Assembly: GCA_017965495.1 (NCBI GenBank)
Contig: JAGCPW010000007.1
Coordinates: 1-37,102 of the forward strand
Length of the DNA stretch: 37,102 bases
Direction: 5' to 3'
DNA from: Eubacterium sp.
Lineage (GTDB): Bacteria > Bacillota > Clostridia > Lachnospirales > Lachnospiraceae
The notes under the pieces are model-generated. The model was not told the origin of the DNA. It saw only the letters and a list, made by a program, of their open reading frames with translations, and ran no database searches. This document shows, piece by piece, positions 17,451 to 25,536 of this stretch; within the stretch, counting starts at the first letter, position 1, and the number at the start of each line of letters is the position of its first letter. A program made the translations under genes and the position numbers.

Positions 17451-17474
17451 TTCTATGATTAAAGGAGAAGAACG

Positions 17475-18269
17475 ATGAGTAAAATAGGTTTTATTGGAAT
17501 GGGAAATATGGGATATGCATTGATGAATGGATGTCTCGAATTTTTTGACAAAGAAAATGTATTATTCTTTGATACAAACACTGATAGATGTGAAGAAGTG
17601 AAAAATGAAACAGATGTAGATTTTGTTTCATCTGTTAATGAGTTAGTAGAAAATGTTAAGTTTGTAGTTCTAGCTATCAAACCACAAGTTTATGAAACAG
17701 CTCTTGATGGAGTAGAAACATCTGTAAGTGAAGATACAATTATCATTTCACTTGCTCCTGGAATTACTGTGGATAAAGTAAAGTCTTTAACATCTGCTGA
17801 AAAGATTATTAGAACAATGCCTAACACACCAGCTATGGTAGGAGAAGGTATGACTGGTATTTGTTATAACGAAGAAGTATTTACACCAGATGAAGAAGTA
17901 GTTATTGATAAGATATTTAACTCAGTTGGAAAATATAAAAAGGTGAGTGAGGATTTGATGGATGCTGTAGTTTGTGCGAGCGGAAGTTCACCTGCTTATG
18001 TTTTCATGTTTATAGATTACTTGGCTAAGTCTGTTGAGAAACTTGGTTTATCAAAAGAAGAATCAATTGATTTTGTAGCACAGACAGTTTTAGGTTCAGC
18101 TAAACTTTTGATGGAGACAGGTGAAGATCCACAAGTGTTAAAAGAAAGAGTTTGCTCGCCGGGCGGAACCACTATAGAAGGTGTTAAAAAGTTAGATGAG
18201 AATGAACTTGAAAAAGCAATAGATGAAGCAACACAAGCATGCTTTAAGAGATGTAAGGAATTGCAATAA
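17475..18269 (+). CDS. proC: Pyrroline-5-carboxylate reductase
   Basis: ProC reduces pyrroline-5-carboxylate to proline with NAD(P)H, the last step of proline synthesis. The 264-residue protein has the Rossmann motif IGFIGMGNMG at the start, VVLAIKPQVYE, RTMPNTPAMVGEGMTG, and the C-terminal dimerisation signature ASGSSPAYVFMFID through VCSPGGTTIEG. Length is typical. AAAGGAG precedes the ATG. No proA or proB lies nearby. The NUDIX gene follows 16 bases later. Confidence 0.97.
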   Translation: MSKIGFIGMGNMGYALMNGCLEFFDKENVLFFDTNTDRCEEVKNETDVDFVSSVNELVENVKFVVLAIKPQVYETALDGVETSVSEDTIIISLAPGITVDKVKSLTSAEKIIRTMPNTPAMVGEGMTGICYNEEVFTPDEEVVIDKIFNSVGKYKKVSEDLMDAVVCASGSSPAYVFMFIDYLAKSVEKLGLSKEESIDFVAQTVLGSAKLLMETGEDPQVLKERVCSPGGTTIEGVKKLDENELEKAIDEATQACFKRCKELQ

Positions 18270-18285
18270 AGAAGAAGGTAAGACT

Positions 18286-18828
18286 ATGAAAGATTTTAAA
18301 AGAATAAACAGAGAGAGCGTTTACAAAGGAGCAATCATTGAGTTTTGTAAAGATCAAGTAATTACTCCTGAAGGAAACAGAGTGGAATGGGATTATCTTA
18401 TCCACAAAGGAGCTGCAGCTATCATTCCTGTTATGGATGATGGAAGAATCATTATGGTTCGTCAGTGGAGAAATGCTATAGATAAGTTTTCTCTTGAGAT
18501 TCCAGCTGGTGGAAAAGACACAGTGGAAGAGTCTACACTTGACTGCGCCACAAGAGAATTGGAAGAAGAAACAGGCTATAAAAGTGACAATATAGAATTC
18601 CTAATTACTATAGTTCCAGCCATTGCTTACTCAGGTGAGACAATAGATATTTATGTAGCCCGCGATCTTCAAAAGTCAGAGCAAAACTTGGATGAAGATG
18701 AAGATATTGAGATTGAAATTTATACAATAGAAGAGTTGGTTGGAATGATTATGAACAATGAAATCAACGATTCTAAAACAATTTCAGCCATTTTGACTTA
18801 TTATTTAAAATATTGCAAAAAAAATTAA
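18286..18828 (+). CDS. nudF: NUDIX hydrolase, ADP-ribose pyrophosphatase type
   Basis: This enzyme hydrolyses ADP-ribose to AMP and ribose-5-phosphate, a house-cleaning role in NAD turnover. The 180-residue protein has an exact NUDIX box: G-x5-E-x7-REL-EEETGY, running from GKDTVEE to REVEEETGY-type residues RELEEETGY. A preceding VRQWRNAIDKFSLEIPAGG matches ADPRase proteins. I place the start at ATG 18286 with AGAAGG seven bases upstream; a longer frame into proC lacks support. Substrate is inferred from the family. The gene is probably cotranscribed with proC. Confidence 0.88.
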   Translation: MKDFKRINRESVYKGAIIEFCKDQVITPEGNRVEWDYLIHKGAAAIIPVMDDGRIIMVRQWRNAIDKFSLEIPAGGKDTVEESTLDCATRELEEETGYKSDNIEFLITIVPAIAYSGETIDIYVARDLQKSEQNLDEDEDIEIEIYTIEELVGMIMNNEINDSKTISAILTYYLKYCKKN

Positions 18829-18896
18829 AAAAAGATTTATTACAAGATATTGTGTCAAGCAAATAGACGCTAAGAATATATAGTGTAAATTTTATG

Positions 18897-18935
18897 TAAC
18901 CCAATAAAAAGCCCATTTTATTGGGTTATTTTTTG
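18897..18935 (+). terminator. Intrinsic terminator after the NUDIX gene
   Basis: TAACCCAATAAAA (18897-18909) pairs perfectly with TTTTATTGGGTTA (18916-18928) across a six-base loop, then a T-run. About 70 bases of AT-rich 3' untranslated DNA (18829-18896) precede it, in which I see no gene. Confidence 0.88.
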
Positions 18936-18936
18936 T

Positions 18937-18965
18937 TTGATTTTACATAAAAAAGTATATATAAT
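18937..18965 (+). promoter_or_regulatory. xerD promoter
   Basis: TTGATT (18937-18942), a 17-base spacer and TATAAT (18960-18965) sit immediately after the preceding terminator and 35 bases before the xerD start. Confidence 0.7.
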
Positions 18966-19000
18966 ACTAACTACATCTCTGTAAAGAGGTTGCGGGAAAA

Positions 19001-19888
19001 ATGGAAGAAATAATTAATGCGTTTTTGAAAAAACTAAATAAACAAAAATCTATCTCGAAGAACACAGAGGATTCGTACAGAAGAGATTTAACAAAAATGT
19101 TTGAGTACATGAAGGTGTCATCTAAAACAGCTTTAGCTAAAGTTAGACAGAAAGACATTGAAAAGTATATCAAGCATTTAAATAAGTTAGGCAGAAAGCC
19201 AGCTACTATCTCACGTACTATTGCTTCAAGTAAAGCGTTCTTTGGATATTTAGTTTCAGAAGGAATTGTCAAAACTAATCCAGCTACTAATTTAAAAGCA
19301 CCAAAGATTGAAAAGACAGTTCCTGAAATTTTGTCTGTTAAAGAGATTGATGCTCTTTTGAAACAGCCATCTAAGAACACTCCTAAAGAACTTAGAGACA
19401 AATCAATGTTAGAACTTCTTTATGCCACTGGTATGAGAGTAAGTGAATTGATTCAGTTAAAGATAGATGATGTTAATATCAAACTTGAATATATAGTTTG
19501 TCACAATAGAAAGCAGAACAGAATCATTCCTTTCGGAACAGCAGCTAAGAATGCTCTTTCAAAATATTTAGAAAACGGAAGAGAAGAGTTGTTGGGCGAT
19601 AATAAAGACAGTGATGTTTTGTTCCCTAACTGTTCTGGTAAACAGATGAGTAGACAAGGTTTTTGGAAGTTGATCAAGTCCTATGGAAAGAAAGCAGGAA
19701 TTGGTTCTGAACTTACACCACATACACTTAGACATTCATTTGCAGCACACTTGGTAGAAAATGGTGCAGACTTAAAATCAGTTCAGCAAATGCTAGGACA
19801 CTCAGATATTTCAACTACTCAAGTTTATATGAACTCAGCTAATACAAGAGTGAGAGAGGTGTACGCAAAAGCACACCCTAAAGCATAA
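19001..19888 (+). CDS. xerD: Tyrosine recombinase XerD
   Basis: XerD with XerC resolves chromosome dimers at dif near division. The 295-residue protein has an N-terminal SAM-like DNA-binding domain (about 5-90) and a catalytic domain. The active-site set is R146 (TGMRVSEL), a beta-hairpin lysine around K171, H241-x-x-R244 (HTLRHSF), H267 (LGHSDI) and nucleophile Y276 (TTQVYMN). Length and motifs fit core XerD rather than an element integrase. No att-like repeats or phage genes flank it. The hairpin sequence HNRKQNR departs from the usual GKGxKxR. It has its own promoter and terminator, so it is monocistronic. Confidence 0.9.
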   Translation: MEEIINAFLKKLNKQKSISKNTEDSYRRDLTKMFEYMKVSSKTALAKVRQKDIEKYIKHLNKLGRKPATISRTIASSKAFFGYLVSEGIVKTNPATNLKAPKIEKTVPEILSVKEIDALLKQPSKNTPKELRDKSMLELLYATGMRVSELIQLKIDDVNIKLEYIVCHNRKQNRIIPFGTAAKNALSKYLENGREELLGDNKDSDVLFPNCSGKQMSRQGFWKLIKSYGKKAGIGSELTPHTLRHSFAAHLVENGADLKSVQQMLGHSDISTTQVYMNSANTRVREVYAKAHPKA

Positions 19889-19922
19889 AAAAACAGATTG
19901 AAAATTAATCAATCTGTTTTTT
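19888..19922 (+). terminator. Intrinsic terminator after xerD
   Basis: AAAAAACAGATTGA (19888-19901) pairs perfectly with TCAATCTGTTTTTT (19909-19922) around a seven-base loop, starting in the xerD stop codon. Confidence 0.9.
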
Positions 19923-19940
19923 ATTGTAATAATTTGCATT

Positions 19941-19974
19941 AAAAAACCTCTAAAAGAATATCTTTTAGAGGTTT
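19941..19974 (-). terminator. Intrinsic terminator of the DAHP synthase gene
   Basis: AAACCTCTAAAAGA (19944-19957) pairs perfectly with TCTTTTAGAGGTTT (19961-19974). On the minus strand a U-run (19946-19941) follows the stem, so it serves the convergent minus-strand gene that ends at 19983. Confidence 0.9.
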
Positions 19975-19982
19975 AATTATTT

Positions 19983-21014
19983 TTAGTCTAATTCGTCTGC
20001 GATCTTCTTTAGCAAGTATTCTGTGTCATCCCAACCAAGACATGGGTCTGTGATTGATTTGCCGTATGTGTGTTCATCCAAACTTTGATTTCCTTCTTCA
20101 ATATAACTTTCAATCATAAGTCCTTTGATGAAGTCGTGTAAATCATCTGAATGACTCTTGTGATACAAAACATCTTTAGCAATTCTGATCTGTTCTTTGT
20201 ATTTCTTGCCTGAGTTGTAATGATTACAATCAACGATAAGAGAAGGATTTGCAAAACCTTTTTCTTCATATTGTGTGTAAAGATTTAGCATATCTTCATA
20301 GTAGTAGTTAGGAATTGCTTTTCCATCTTTATCACATGCGCCACGTAGAATAGCGTGAGCGTATGGGTTACCAGTAGTTTCAACATCCCATCCTCTATAA
20401 ATGAAATTGTGTGATGACTGAGCTGCCTCAATAGAGTTAAGCATTATGCTGATGTCTCCACTAGTTGGGTTTTTCATTCCTACAGGAATTTCCATACCAC
20501 TAGCTGTTAGTCTATGCTGTTGATCCTCAACACTACGAGCTCCCACAGCTACATATGATAGACAGTCTGTAAAATATCTAGTGTTTTCTGGATAAAGCAT
20601 CTCATCTGAAATAGGAAAACCAGTTTCTTCCATAATCTGTACAAATAGTGAACGGATAGATAGAAGACCACTTAATAGATCGTTTTCCTTTTCGGGATCT
20701 GGTTGGTGAAGCATTCCTTTGTATCCCTTACCAGTTGTTCTTGGTTTATTAGTATATATTCTTGGAACAATAAATACTTTGTCCTTTATTTCTTCTTGTA
20801 CTTTAGCGAGTCTGTGAACATAATCTAAAACTGCTTCTGGATTGTCAGCAGAACAAGGTCCAATAATAGCCAAAAATCGCTTATCTTCTCCAGTAAATAT
20901 TTTCTTTAATAGTTCATCGTTTTCAGCTTTTTTCTGAGCAACCTTTTCAGGTACTGGGAACTGTTCTTTGATATCTTTTGGAAAAGGCAATCTTCTGTTA
21001 AATGTACTTCCCAT
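19983..21014 (-). CDS. aroF: 3-deoxy-7-phosphoheptulonate (DAHP) synthase, AroG-type class I
   Basis: DAHP synthase condenses phosphoenolpyruvate and erythrose-4-phosphate, the first shikimate-pathway step. The 343-residue protein has the AroG-type landmarks AIIGPCSADNPEAVLDY, PRTTGKGYKGMLHQPD, VAVGARSVEDQQHRLTASG, PVGMKNPTSGD and the metal-binding DCNHYNSGK. Length equals the AroF/G/H class. No chorismate mutase domain is fused. Whether it is Phe-, Tyr- or Trp-inhibited cannot be read from sequence, so the symbol is approximate. GGAGG precedes the start on the minus strand. No other aro gene is adjacent; it is monocistronic. Confidence 0.93.
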   Translation of the reverse strand: MGSTFNRRLPFPKDIKEQFPVPEKVAQKKAENDELLKKIFTGEDKRFLAIIGPCSADNPEAVLDYVHRLAKVQEEIKDKVFIVPRIYTNKPRTTGKGYKGMLHQPDPEKENDLLSGLLSIRSLFVQIMEETGFPISDEMLYPENTRYFTDCLSYVAVGARSVEDQQHRLTASGMEIPVGMKNPTSGDISIMLNSIEAAQSSHNFIYRGWDVETTGNPYAHAILRGACDKDGKAIPNYYYEDMLNLYTQYEEKGFANPSLIVDCNHYNSGKKYKEQIRIAKDVLYHKSHSDDLHDFIKGLMIESYIEEGNQSLDEHTYGKSITDPCLGWDDTEYLLKKIADELD

Positions 21015-21044
21015 ATTTGACCTCCTTTACAATATTTTCTAGCA

Positions 21045-21053
21045 AGTATACCA
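21045..21053 (-). promoter_or_regulatory. DAHP synthase gene promoter (extended -10)
   Basis: On the minus strand TGGTATACT (21053-21045) is an extended -10. No clear -35 is seen at 17 bases. It lies about 31 bases before the start codon. Confidence 0.55.
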
Positions 21054-21108
21054 CAAAAATAGCCAAAAATGTGAGAAAAATTAATATATTAAAAAAAGTA
21101 TTAAAATG

Positions 21109-21137
21109 TTCAAAAATAGGCAATTTTGTAGTATTAT
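21109..21137 (+). promoter_or_regulatory. Candidate promoter of the LTA-synthase-like gene
   Basis: TTCAAA (21109-21114), 17 bases, TATTAT (21132-21137): four and five matches to consensus. The transcript would begin at or just before the inverted repeat at 21146. Confidence 0.55.
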
Positions 21138-21145
21138 ATACAGGG

Positions 21146-21170
21146 TGTGCGTAACTTTAGATTACGCACA
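21146..21170 (+). promoter_or_regulatory. Inverted repeat in the leader of the LTA-synthase-like gene
   Basis: TGTGCGTAA (21146-21154) and TTACGCACA (21162-21170) are perfect inverted copies around CTTTAGA. The repeat is unusually GC-containing for this region. It lies between the -10 and a weak ribosome site (GGTG, 21174-21177). It could be an operator or a translation-controlling hairpin. Confidence 0.6.
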
Positions 21171-21183
21171 TTTGGTGTAAATT

Positions 21184-23334
21184 ATGTTTGGTAAAGATAA
21201 GCAGAAAAAAGAGAATAAAACAGAACATAAGCATTCAGTAAAACATGCTAAAGAAGATATCAAAGACTTAGAAAAGAGAGCATCTTCTAGATATCAAAAA
21301 GTGAGAAGTTTCTTCAAAGAGACATACAATAAACGAATTATGTATATCTATATTGTATGTGCGCTTGGAGTAACTTTTTTAATTGAAGTTTTAGCGAGAG
21401 GATCACTGCTTAAAGGTATTTATTATGTGATTTCTTCTCCATATGTATTTATCGTTAATGCATTGATTGTGTTAATGACTTTATCCGTAACTTTGCTGCT
21501 TAGAAGAAGATTCTTCGGTATAGCTTTAATTAGTTTGATCTGGATCATTTTTGGTGTAAGCAATTGTATTTTGATGGCTAACAGAGTAACACCATTTACA
21601 GCAGTAGACTTAATGCTTATTGATAGTGCATTTGACGTGCTCGATAAATATTTCGACTTTTGGCAGATTGTTCTTGTGATTATTGCGCTAGTGGCAGCAA
21701 TTGCAGGAATTGTTTACCTATGCTTTAAAGCGCCAAAAGTTAATCACAAAATTCAGTATGTAAGAAACATAGCGGCCATAATAATTATTTGGGCTATTGG
21801 TTTTGGTTCAATACAGCTAGGTCTAGGTTCAGGGCTTATTCCTAGACAGTTTGGTAACTTAAGAGATAGTTATACTTCATATGGTTTCGTTTATTGTTTT
21901 ACTAATAGTTTGGTTAATACAGGCGTTAAGAAACCAAAGAACTATTCCGAAGAAGCAATAAGAGCTTTGATAAATGGAAAAACATATAAAAAAGCTAAAG
22001 AAAAGCCTAATATTCTTTTCTTACAGTTAGAATCTTTCTTTGACTTAAACAAAGTTAAGAAAATCAAGATGTCACAGAACCCTGTCCCAACATTCACTAA
22101 ATTGAGAAAGAAGTTCCCAAGTGGATATTTGAATGTTCCTGTAGTAGGAGCTGGTACAGTTAATACAGAGTTTGAAACAATGACAGGTATGAACATGGAC
22201 GATTTTGGTCCAGGCGAGTATCCGTTTAAAACTATATTGAATAAAAAATCTTGTGAGAGTATTGCGTTTAACTTAAGACCTTATGGTTATAAATCTCACG
22301 CTATTCATAATAATACTGCTACATTCTACGGTAGAAATCATGTGTTTGCTAATTTGGGCTATGATACATTTACATCTATTGAAAATATGGATGAAGTGGA
22401 AGAGACTCAAAATGAGTGGGCAAAGGATAAATGTTTGACGAAGTATATTATGGATACTTTGAAGTCTACTAAAAAGCAAGACTTTATTTATACAATTTCA
22501 GTTCAAGGTCACGGAGCGTATCCTTCAGAAGATTTGGGTTCAACTATAAAAGTGAAAGGTATAGAAGATGAGGGCTTGAAAAACCAATATGAATTCTATG
22601 CCACTCAAACATATGAGATGGATGCTTTCGTAAATGAACTTACAAAGAAATTGAAGAAGTATAAAGAAAAAACAATTCTAGTTATGTATGGTGATCATTT
22701 ACCATCACTTGGAATTACTGGTAATGACTTAGAAAATGGAAATGTTTATCAGACTGAATATATCATCTGGTCTAACTACAAAACAAAATACACCAATGAA
22801 GATTTAGAAGCATATCAACTAGAGCCAAAGATTCTAAAAGATCTTCATATTACTGAGGGTGAGATTAATCTTTATTCTCAGCAACACAGAAAAGATAAAG
22901 ATCAAAAAGCTTATCTAGAAGGTTTGCATAAATTAGAGTATGACCAACTGTATGGTAAGAACTTGGCTAACAAAGGTAAAAATCCATACAAGCCAACCAA
23001 CTTGCACTTTGGATTATATGATGTCAGCTTAAGCTCCATAAATCCTATGCATAATGATGTTGGAACTATATACATTTATGGTAATAACTTTACTCCTTAC
23101 AGTAAGGTTTATATAAACGATGAAAAAGTGGACACAATTTATATTGATAGAAACACTTTGATTGTTCAGCATCTTGAATTAAAGGCTGGAGATAATTTTG
23201 TTGTTAAACAGCAAAATTCTGACACGCATATTTTGTCGGAGACAAAGCCTTATACATATGCTGCAGAAGAGACTAATGCACATAAGACCACAAAGAAGCA
23301 TAAACATAAAAAGAATAAACATAAAAAGAAATAG
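21184..23334 (+). CDS. LTA synthase family sulfatase-fold membrane protein with TIG-like domain and Lys/His tail
   Basis: LtaS-type enzymes transfer glycerol-phosphate from phosphatidylglycerol onto a growing polymer outside the membrane. The 716-residue protein has a Lys/His-rich cytoplasmic N-terminus (1-50), five membrane helices (about 52-71, 85-106, 111-131, 160-181, 195-214), and an extracellular sulfatase fold (about 275-560). Catalytic-type residues are E283 (LQLES), T325 in GAGTVNTEFE, H443 (QGHG) and D503/H504 (YGDHLP). A beta-rich segment at about 612-690 (GTIYIYGNNFTPYSKVYIND) resembles an IPT/TIG domain. The last 17 residues are ten Lys and four His with three other residues. LtaS itself lacks the last two parts. 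It may act on teichoic acid or another polymer. Confidence 0.87.
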   Translation: MFGKDKQKKENKTEHKHSVKHAKEDIKDLEKRASSRYQKVRSFFKETYNKRIMYIYIVCALGVTFLIEVLARGSLLKGIYYVISSPYVFIVNALIVLMTLSVTLLLRRRFFGIALISLIWIIFGVSNCILMANRVTPFTAVDLMLIDSAFDVLDKYFDFWQIVLVIIALVAAIAGIVYLCFKAPKVNHKIQYVRNIAAIIIIWAIGFGSIQLGLGSGLIPRQFGNLRDSYTSYGFVYCFTNSLVNTGVKKPKNYSEEAIRALINGKTYKKAKEKPNILFLQLESFFDLNKVKKIKMSQNPVPTFTKLRKKFPSGYLNVPVVGAGTVNTEFETMTGMNMDDFGPGEYPFKTILNKKSCESIAFNLRPYGYKSHAIHNNTATFYGRNHVFANLGYDTFTSIENMDEVEETQNEWAKDKCLTKYIMDTLKSTKKQDFIYTISVQGHGAYPSEDLGSTIKVKGIEDEGLKNQYEFYATQTYEMDAFVNELTKKLKKYKEKTILVMYGDHLPSLGITGNDLENGNVYQTEYIIWSNYKTKYTNEDLEAYQLEPKILKDLHITEGEINLYSQQHRKDKDQKAYLEGLHKLEYDQLYGKNLANKGKNPYKPTNLHFGLYDVSLSSINPMHNDVGTIYIYGNNFTPYSKVYINDEKVDTIYIDRNTLIVQHLELKAGDNFVVKQQNSDTHILSETKPYTYAAEETNAHKTTKKHKHKKNKHKKK

Positions 23335-23341
23335 GTAAAAC

Positions 23342-24085
23342 ATGGATCTAGAATTTAAGCTTCAAGTGTTTGAAGGTCCGCTGGACTTATTACTTCACTT
23401 GATTGAGAAAAACAAAATAGATATTTACGATATTCCGATTGTAGAGATAACAGATCAGTACTTGGAGTATGTGAATCAAATGCCTAAAGAAGACTTGGAT
23501 ATGGCTAGTGAGTTTTTGCTTATGGCTGCTACACTTATCGATATCAAGTCTCGTATGCTTCTTCCAAAAGAAGTGGATGAAGAAGGCAATGAGATTGACC
23601 CAAGAGCTGAGTTGGTTGAGAAGTTGATTGAGTACAAAATGTACAAACATGCTGCACAGGAACTTCGTGATATGCAAGTTTATGCTGGCAAGTCATTGTA
23701 TAAAGATGAAACTCTTCCAAAAGAAGTCAAAAAATATAGACAGCCAGTGGATCTTGATAAATTACTAAAAGATGTCGATCTATCAAAACTTAATGAAATA
23801 TTCCAGATGGTACTTAAGCGTCAGGTTGATAAGATTGACCCAGTAAGAAGTAAGTTTGGAACAATCGAGATGGAAGAAGTTAGTCTTCCTGAAAAAATGG
23901 AATTTGTCTCACACACTATTAAGACTAAAAAGAAATGTAGTTTCAGACAGTTGTTAGAAAACTCTTCGTCAAAGATAGAAGTGGTTGTTTCTTTCTTGGC
24001 TATTTTGGAATTGATTAAAGTGGGCGAGATTGAAGTATCACAAGAACACACTTTTGATGATATTTATATTACATCTATAGAATAG
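23342..24085 (+). CDS. scpA: Segregation and condensation protein A
   Basis: ScpA is the kleisin subunit that bridges Smc heads in the bacterial condensin. The 247-residue protein has the N-terminal helical domain with FEGPLDLLLHLIEKNKIDIYDIPI, a linker around 100-170, and a C-terminal winged-helix part (FRQLLENSSSKIEVVVSFLAILELIKVGEI). Length is typical. It starts seven bases after the LTA-synthase-like gene and is followed by scpB 11 bases later. Confidence 0.95.
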   Translation: MDLEFKLQVFEGPLDLLLHLIEKNKIDIYDIPIVEITDQYLEYVNQMPKEDLDMASEFLLMAATLIDIKSRMLLPKEVDEEGNEIDPRAELVEKLIEYKMYKHAAQELRDMQVYAGKSLYKDETLPKEVKKYRQPVDLDKLLKDVDLSKLNEIFQMVLKRQVDKIDPVRSKFGTIEMEEVSLPEKMEFVSHTIKTKKKCSFRQLLENSSSKIEVVVSFLAILELIKVGEIEVSQEHTFDDIYITSIE

Positions 24086-24096
24086 GGGTTACAAAG

Positions 24097-24669
24097 ATGG
24101 ATAACAAAAAAATGAAAGCAGATATTGAATCAATTTTATTTACAATGGGTGAATCAGTTGAGATACCTGTTATTGCAAAAGCTTTAGAAATCAAATCTGC
24201 TGATGTTAGAAAAATTGTAAAAGAGTTGCAAGATGATTATGCAAAAGATGATAGAGGCTTGAAAATTATTGAACTTGATAATGCATACCAAATGTGCACA
24301 AAGCCTGAGACATATGAATCTCTAATTAAAGTTGCAAAACAGCCTAAGAGACAAGTGCTTACAGATGTTTTGATGGAGACACTTTCTATTGTTGCTTACA
24401 AGCAGCCCGTTACAAAGACAGAGATTGAAAGAATTAGAGGAGTTAAATCTGATTTTGCTGTCAACAAACTTATTGAGTATCAATTGATTGAAGAAGTGGG
24501 AAGATTGGATGCTCCAGGTCGTCCATTGTTGTTTGGAACTACAGAAGAGTTCCTTAGAAGATTTGGTGTTCAGTCAGCAGATACTTTGCCTGTATTTGAT
24601 CCAGACACTATTAATGAGATTAAGGAAGAAGTGGAAGACGAAGTAGTATTCACTTCAAACGATCAATAA
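24097..24669 (+). CDS. scpB: Segregation and condensation protein B
   Basis: ScpB is a winged-helix dimer that binds ScpA and controls the Smc-ScpAB complex. The 190-residue protein has IESILFTMGESVEIP at the start and the diagnostic TKTEIERIRGVKSD plus RLDAPGRPLLFGTTEEFLRRFG in the second winged helix. An acidic tail follows. GGGG (24085-24089) precedes the ATG. It shares an operon with scpA. Confidence 0.95.
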   Translation: MDNKKMKADIESILFTMGESVEIPVIAKALEIKSADVRKIVKELQDDYAKDDRGLKIIELDNAYQMCTKPETYESLIKVAKQPKRQVLTDVLMETLSIVAYKQPVTKTEIERIRGVKSDFAVNKLIEYQLIEEVGRLDAPGRPLLFGTTEEFLRRFGVQSADTLPVFDPDTINEIKEEVEDEVVFTSNDQ

Positions 24670-24699
24670 TATTTGCGAGGAAAAACGAGGAGAAGAGTT

Positions 24700-25536
24700 A
24701 TGAAATTTACAAAGATGCAGGGATGTGGAAACGATTACGTATACATCAATGGCTTTGTTTACGAAATCGAACAGCCTGAAGAGTTGTCTAAGAAAGTAAG
24801 TGATAGACATTTTGGCGTGGGCTCAGATGGACTTATTGTAATTAATCCATCAAATGAAGCTGACTTTAAAATGAATATCTATAATGCTGATGGTTCCGAA
24901 GCCAAAATGTGTGGTAACGGAATTAGATGCGTTGGGAAATATGTCTACGACAAAGAAATGACAAACAAAAAGATAGTGACAGTTGAGACTTTGTCTGGAA
25001 TTAAAACTTTGTTCTTGTCTGTAAACGACGAAGACAAAGTAGAATCTGTTAGAGTGAATGTTGGAAAACCTACACTTACTCCATCAGAAATACCTGTAGT
25101 ATCTGACAAAGAACAAGTGTTGGATGAAGCTATAAAAGTGGCAGGTAAAAAGTTCAAAATGACATGTGTTTCTATGGGTAATCCACACTGTGTTGTTTTT
25201 GTGGATGACGTGGATGATTTAGACATTGAAAAGTATGGACCAGAATTTGAAAACAATGAACTATTCCCAGATAGAATAAATACTGAGTTTGTTCAGGTGG
25301 TTGATAAAAACCATATTAAGATGAGAGTTTGGGAGAGAGGTTCTGGCGAGACTATGGCTTGCGGGACTGGAGCTAGTGCAAGTGTTGTTGCATCTTATCT
25401 TAATGAGTTCACTGAGAATGAGGTATATGTAGAACTTCTCGGTGGAACACTTTACATTGAATATGATACAAACGAGGATTCTGTATATATGACAGGTCCC
25501 GCAGAGATTTCCTTTGAAGGAGAAATGGAAGAATAA
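24700..25536 (+). CDS. dapF: Diaminopimelate epimerase
   Basis: DapF converts LL-DAP to meso-DAP, a precursor of lysine and peptidoglycan. The 278-residue protein begins MKFTKMQGCGNDYVYI and carries the two catalytic cysteines: C71 in MCGNGIRC and C221 in ACGTGASA. I use ATG 24700, with GAGGAG seven bases upstream; an upstream in-frame extension (MRGKTRRRV) contains that ribosome site. The stop overlaps the murE start by one base (TAATG), coupling meso-DAP production to its ligation. Confidence 0.97.
   Translation: MKFTKMQGCGNDYVYINGFVYEIEQPEELSKKVSDRHFGVGSDGLIVINPSNEADFKMNIYNADGSEAKMCGNGIRCVGKYVYDKEMTNKKIVTVETLSGIKTLFLSVNDEDKVESVRVNVGKPTLTPSEIPVVSDKEQVLDEAIKVAGKKFKMTCVSMGNPHCVVFVDDVDDLDIEKYGPEFENNELFPDRINTEFVQVVDKNHIKMRVWERGSGETMACGTGASASVVASYLNEFTENEVYVELLGGTLYIEYDTNEDSVYMTGPAEISFEGEMEE

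Noticed and set aside
18829-18896. Small RNA or promoter in the 3' region of the NUDIX gene
   Set aside because: A TTGTGT and a TATAGT are present but 23 bases apart, and no clear structure precedes the terminator hairpin.
18967-19401. Minus-strand 144-codon frame inside xerD
   Set aside because: Shadow of the XerD N-terminal domain; no start signals.
19001-19888. Tyrosine recombinase as sign of an integrated element
   Set aside because: Length and motifs fit core XerD, flanks are housekeeping genes with ordinary composition, and there are no att repeats, relaxase or phage genes.
23286-23331. AAG/CAT-rich short repeats at the end of the LTA-synthase-like gene as a CRISPR or tandem-repeat locus
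   Set aside because: They encode the Lys/His tail in frame and have no spacer structure.
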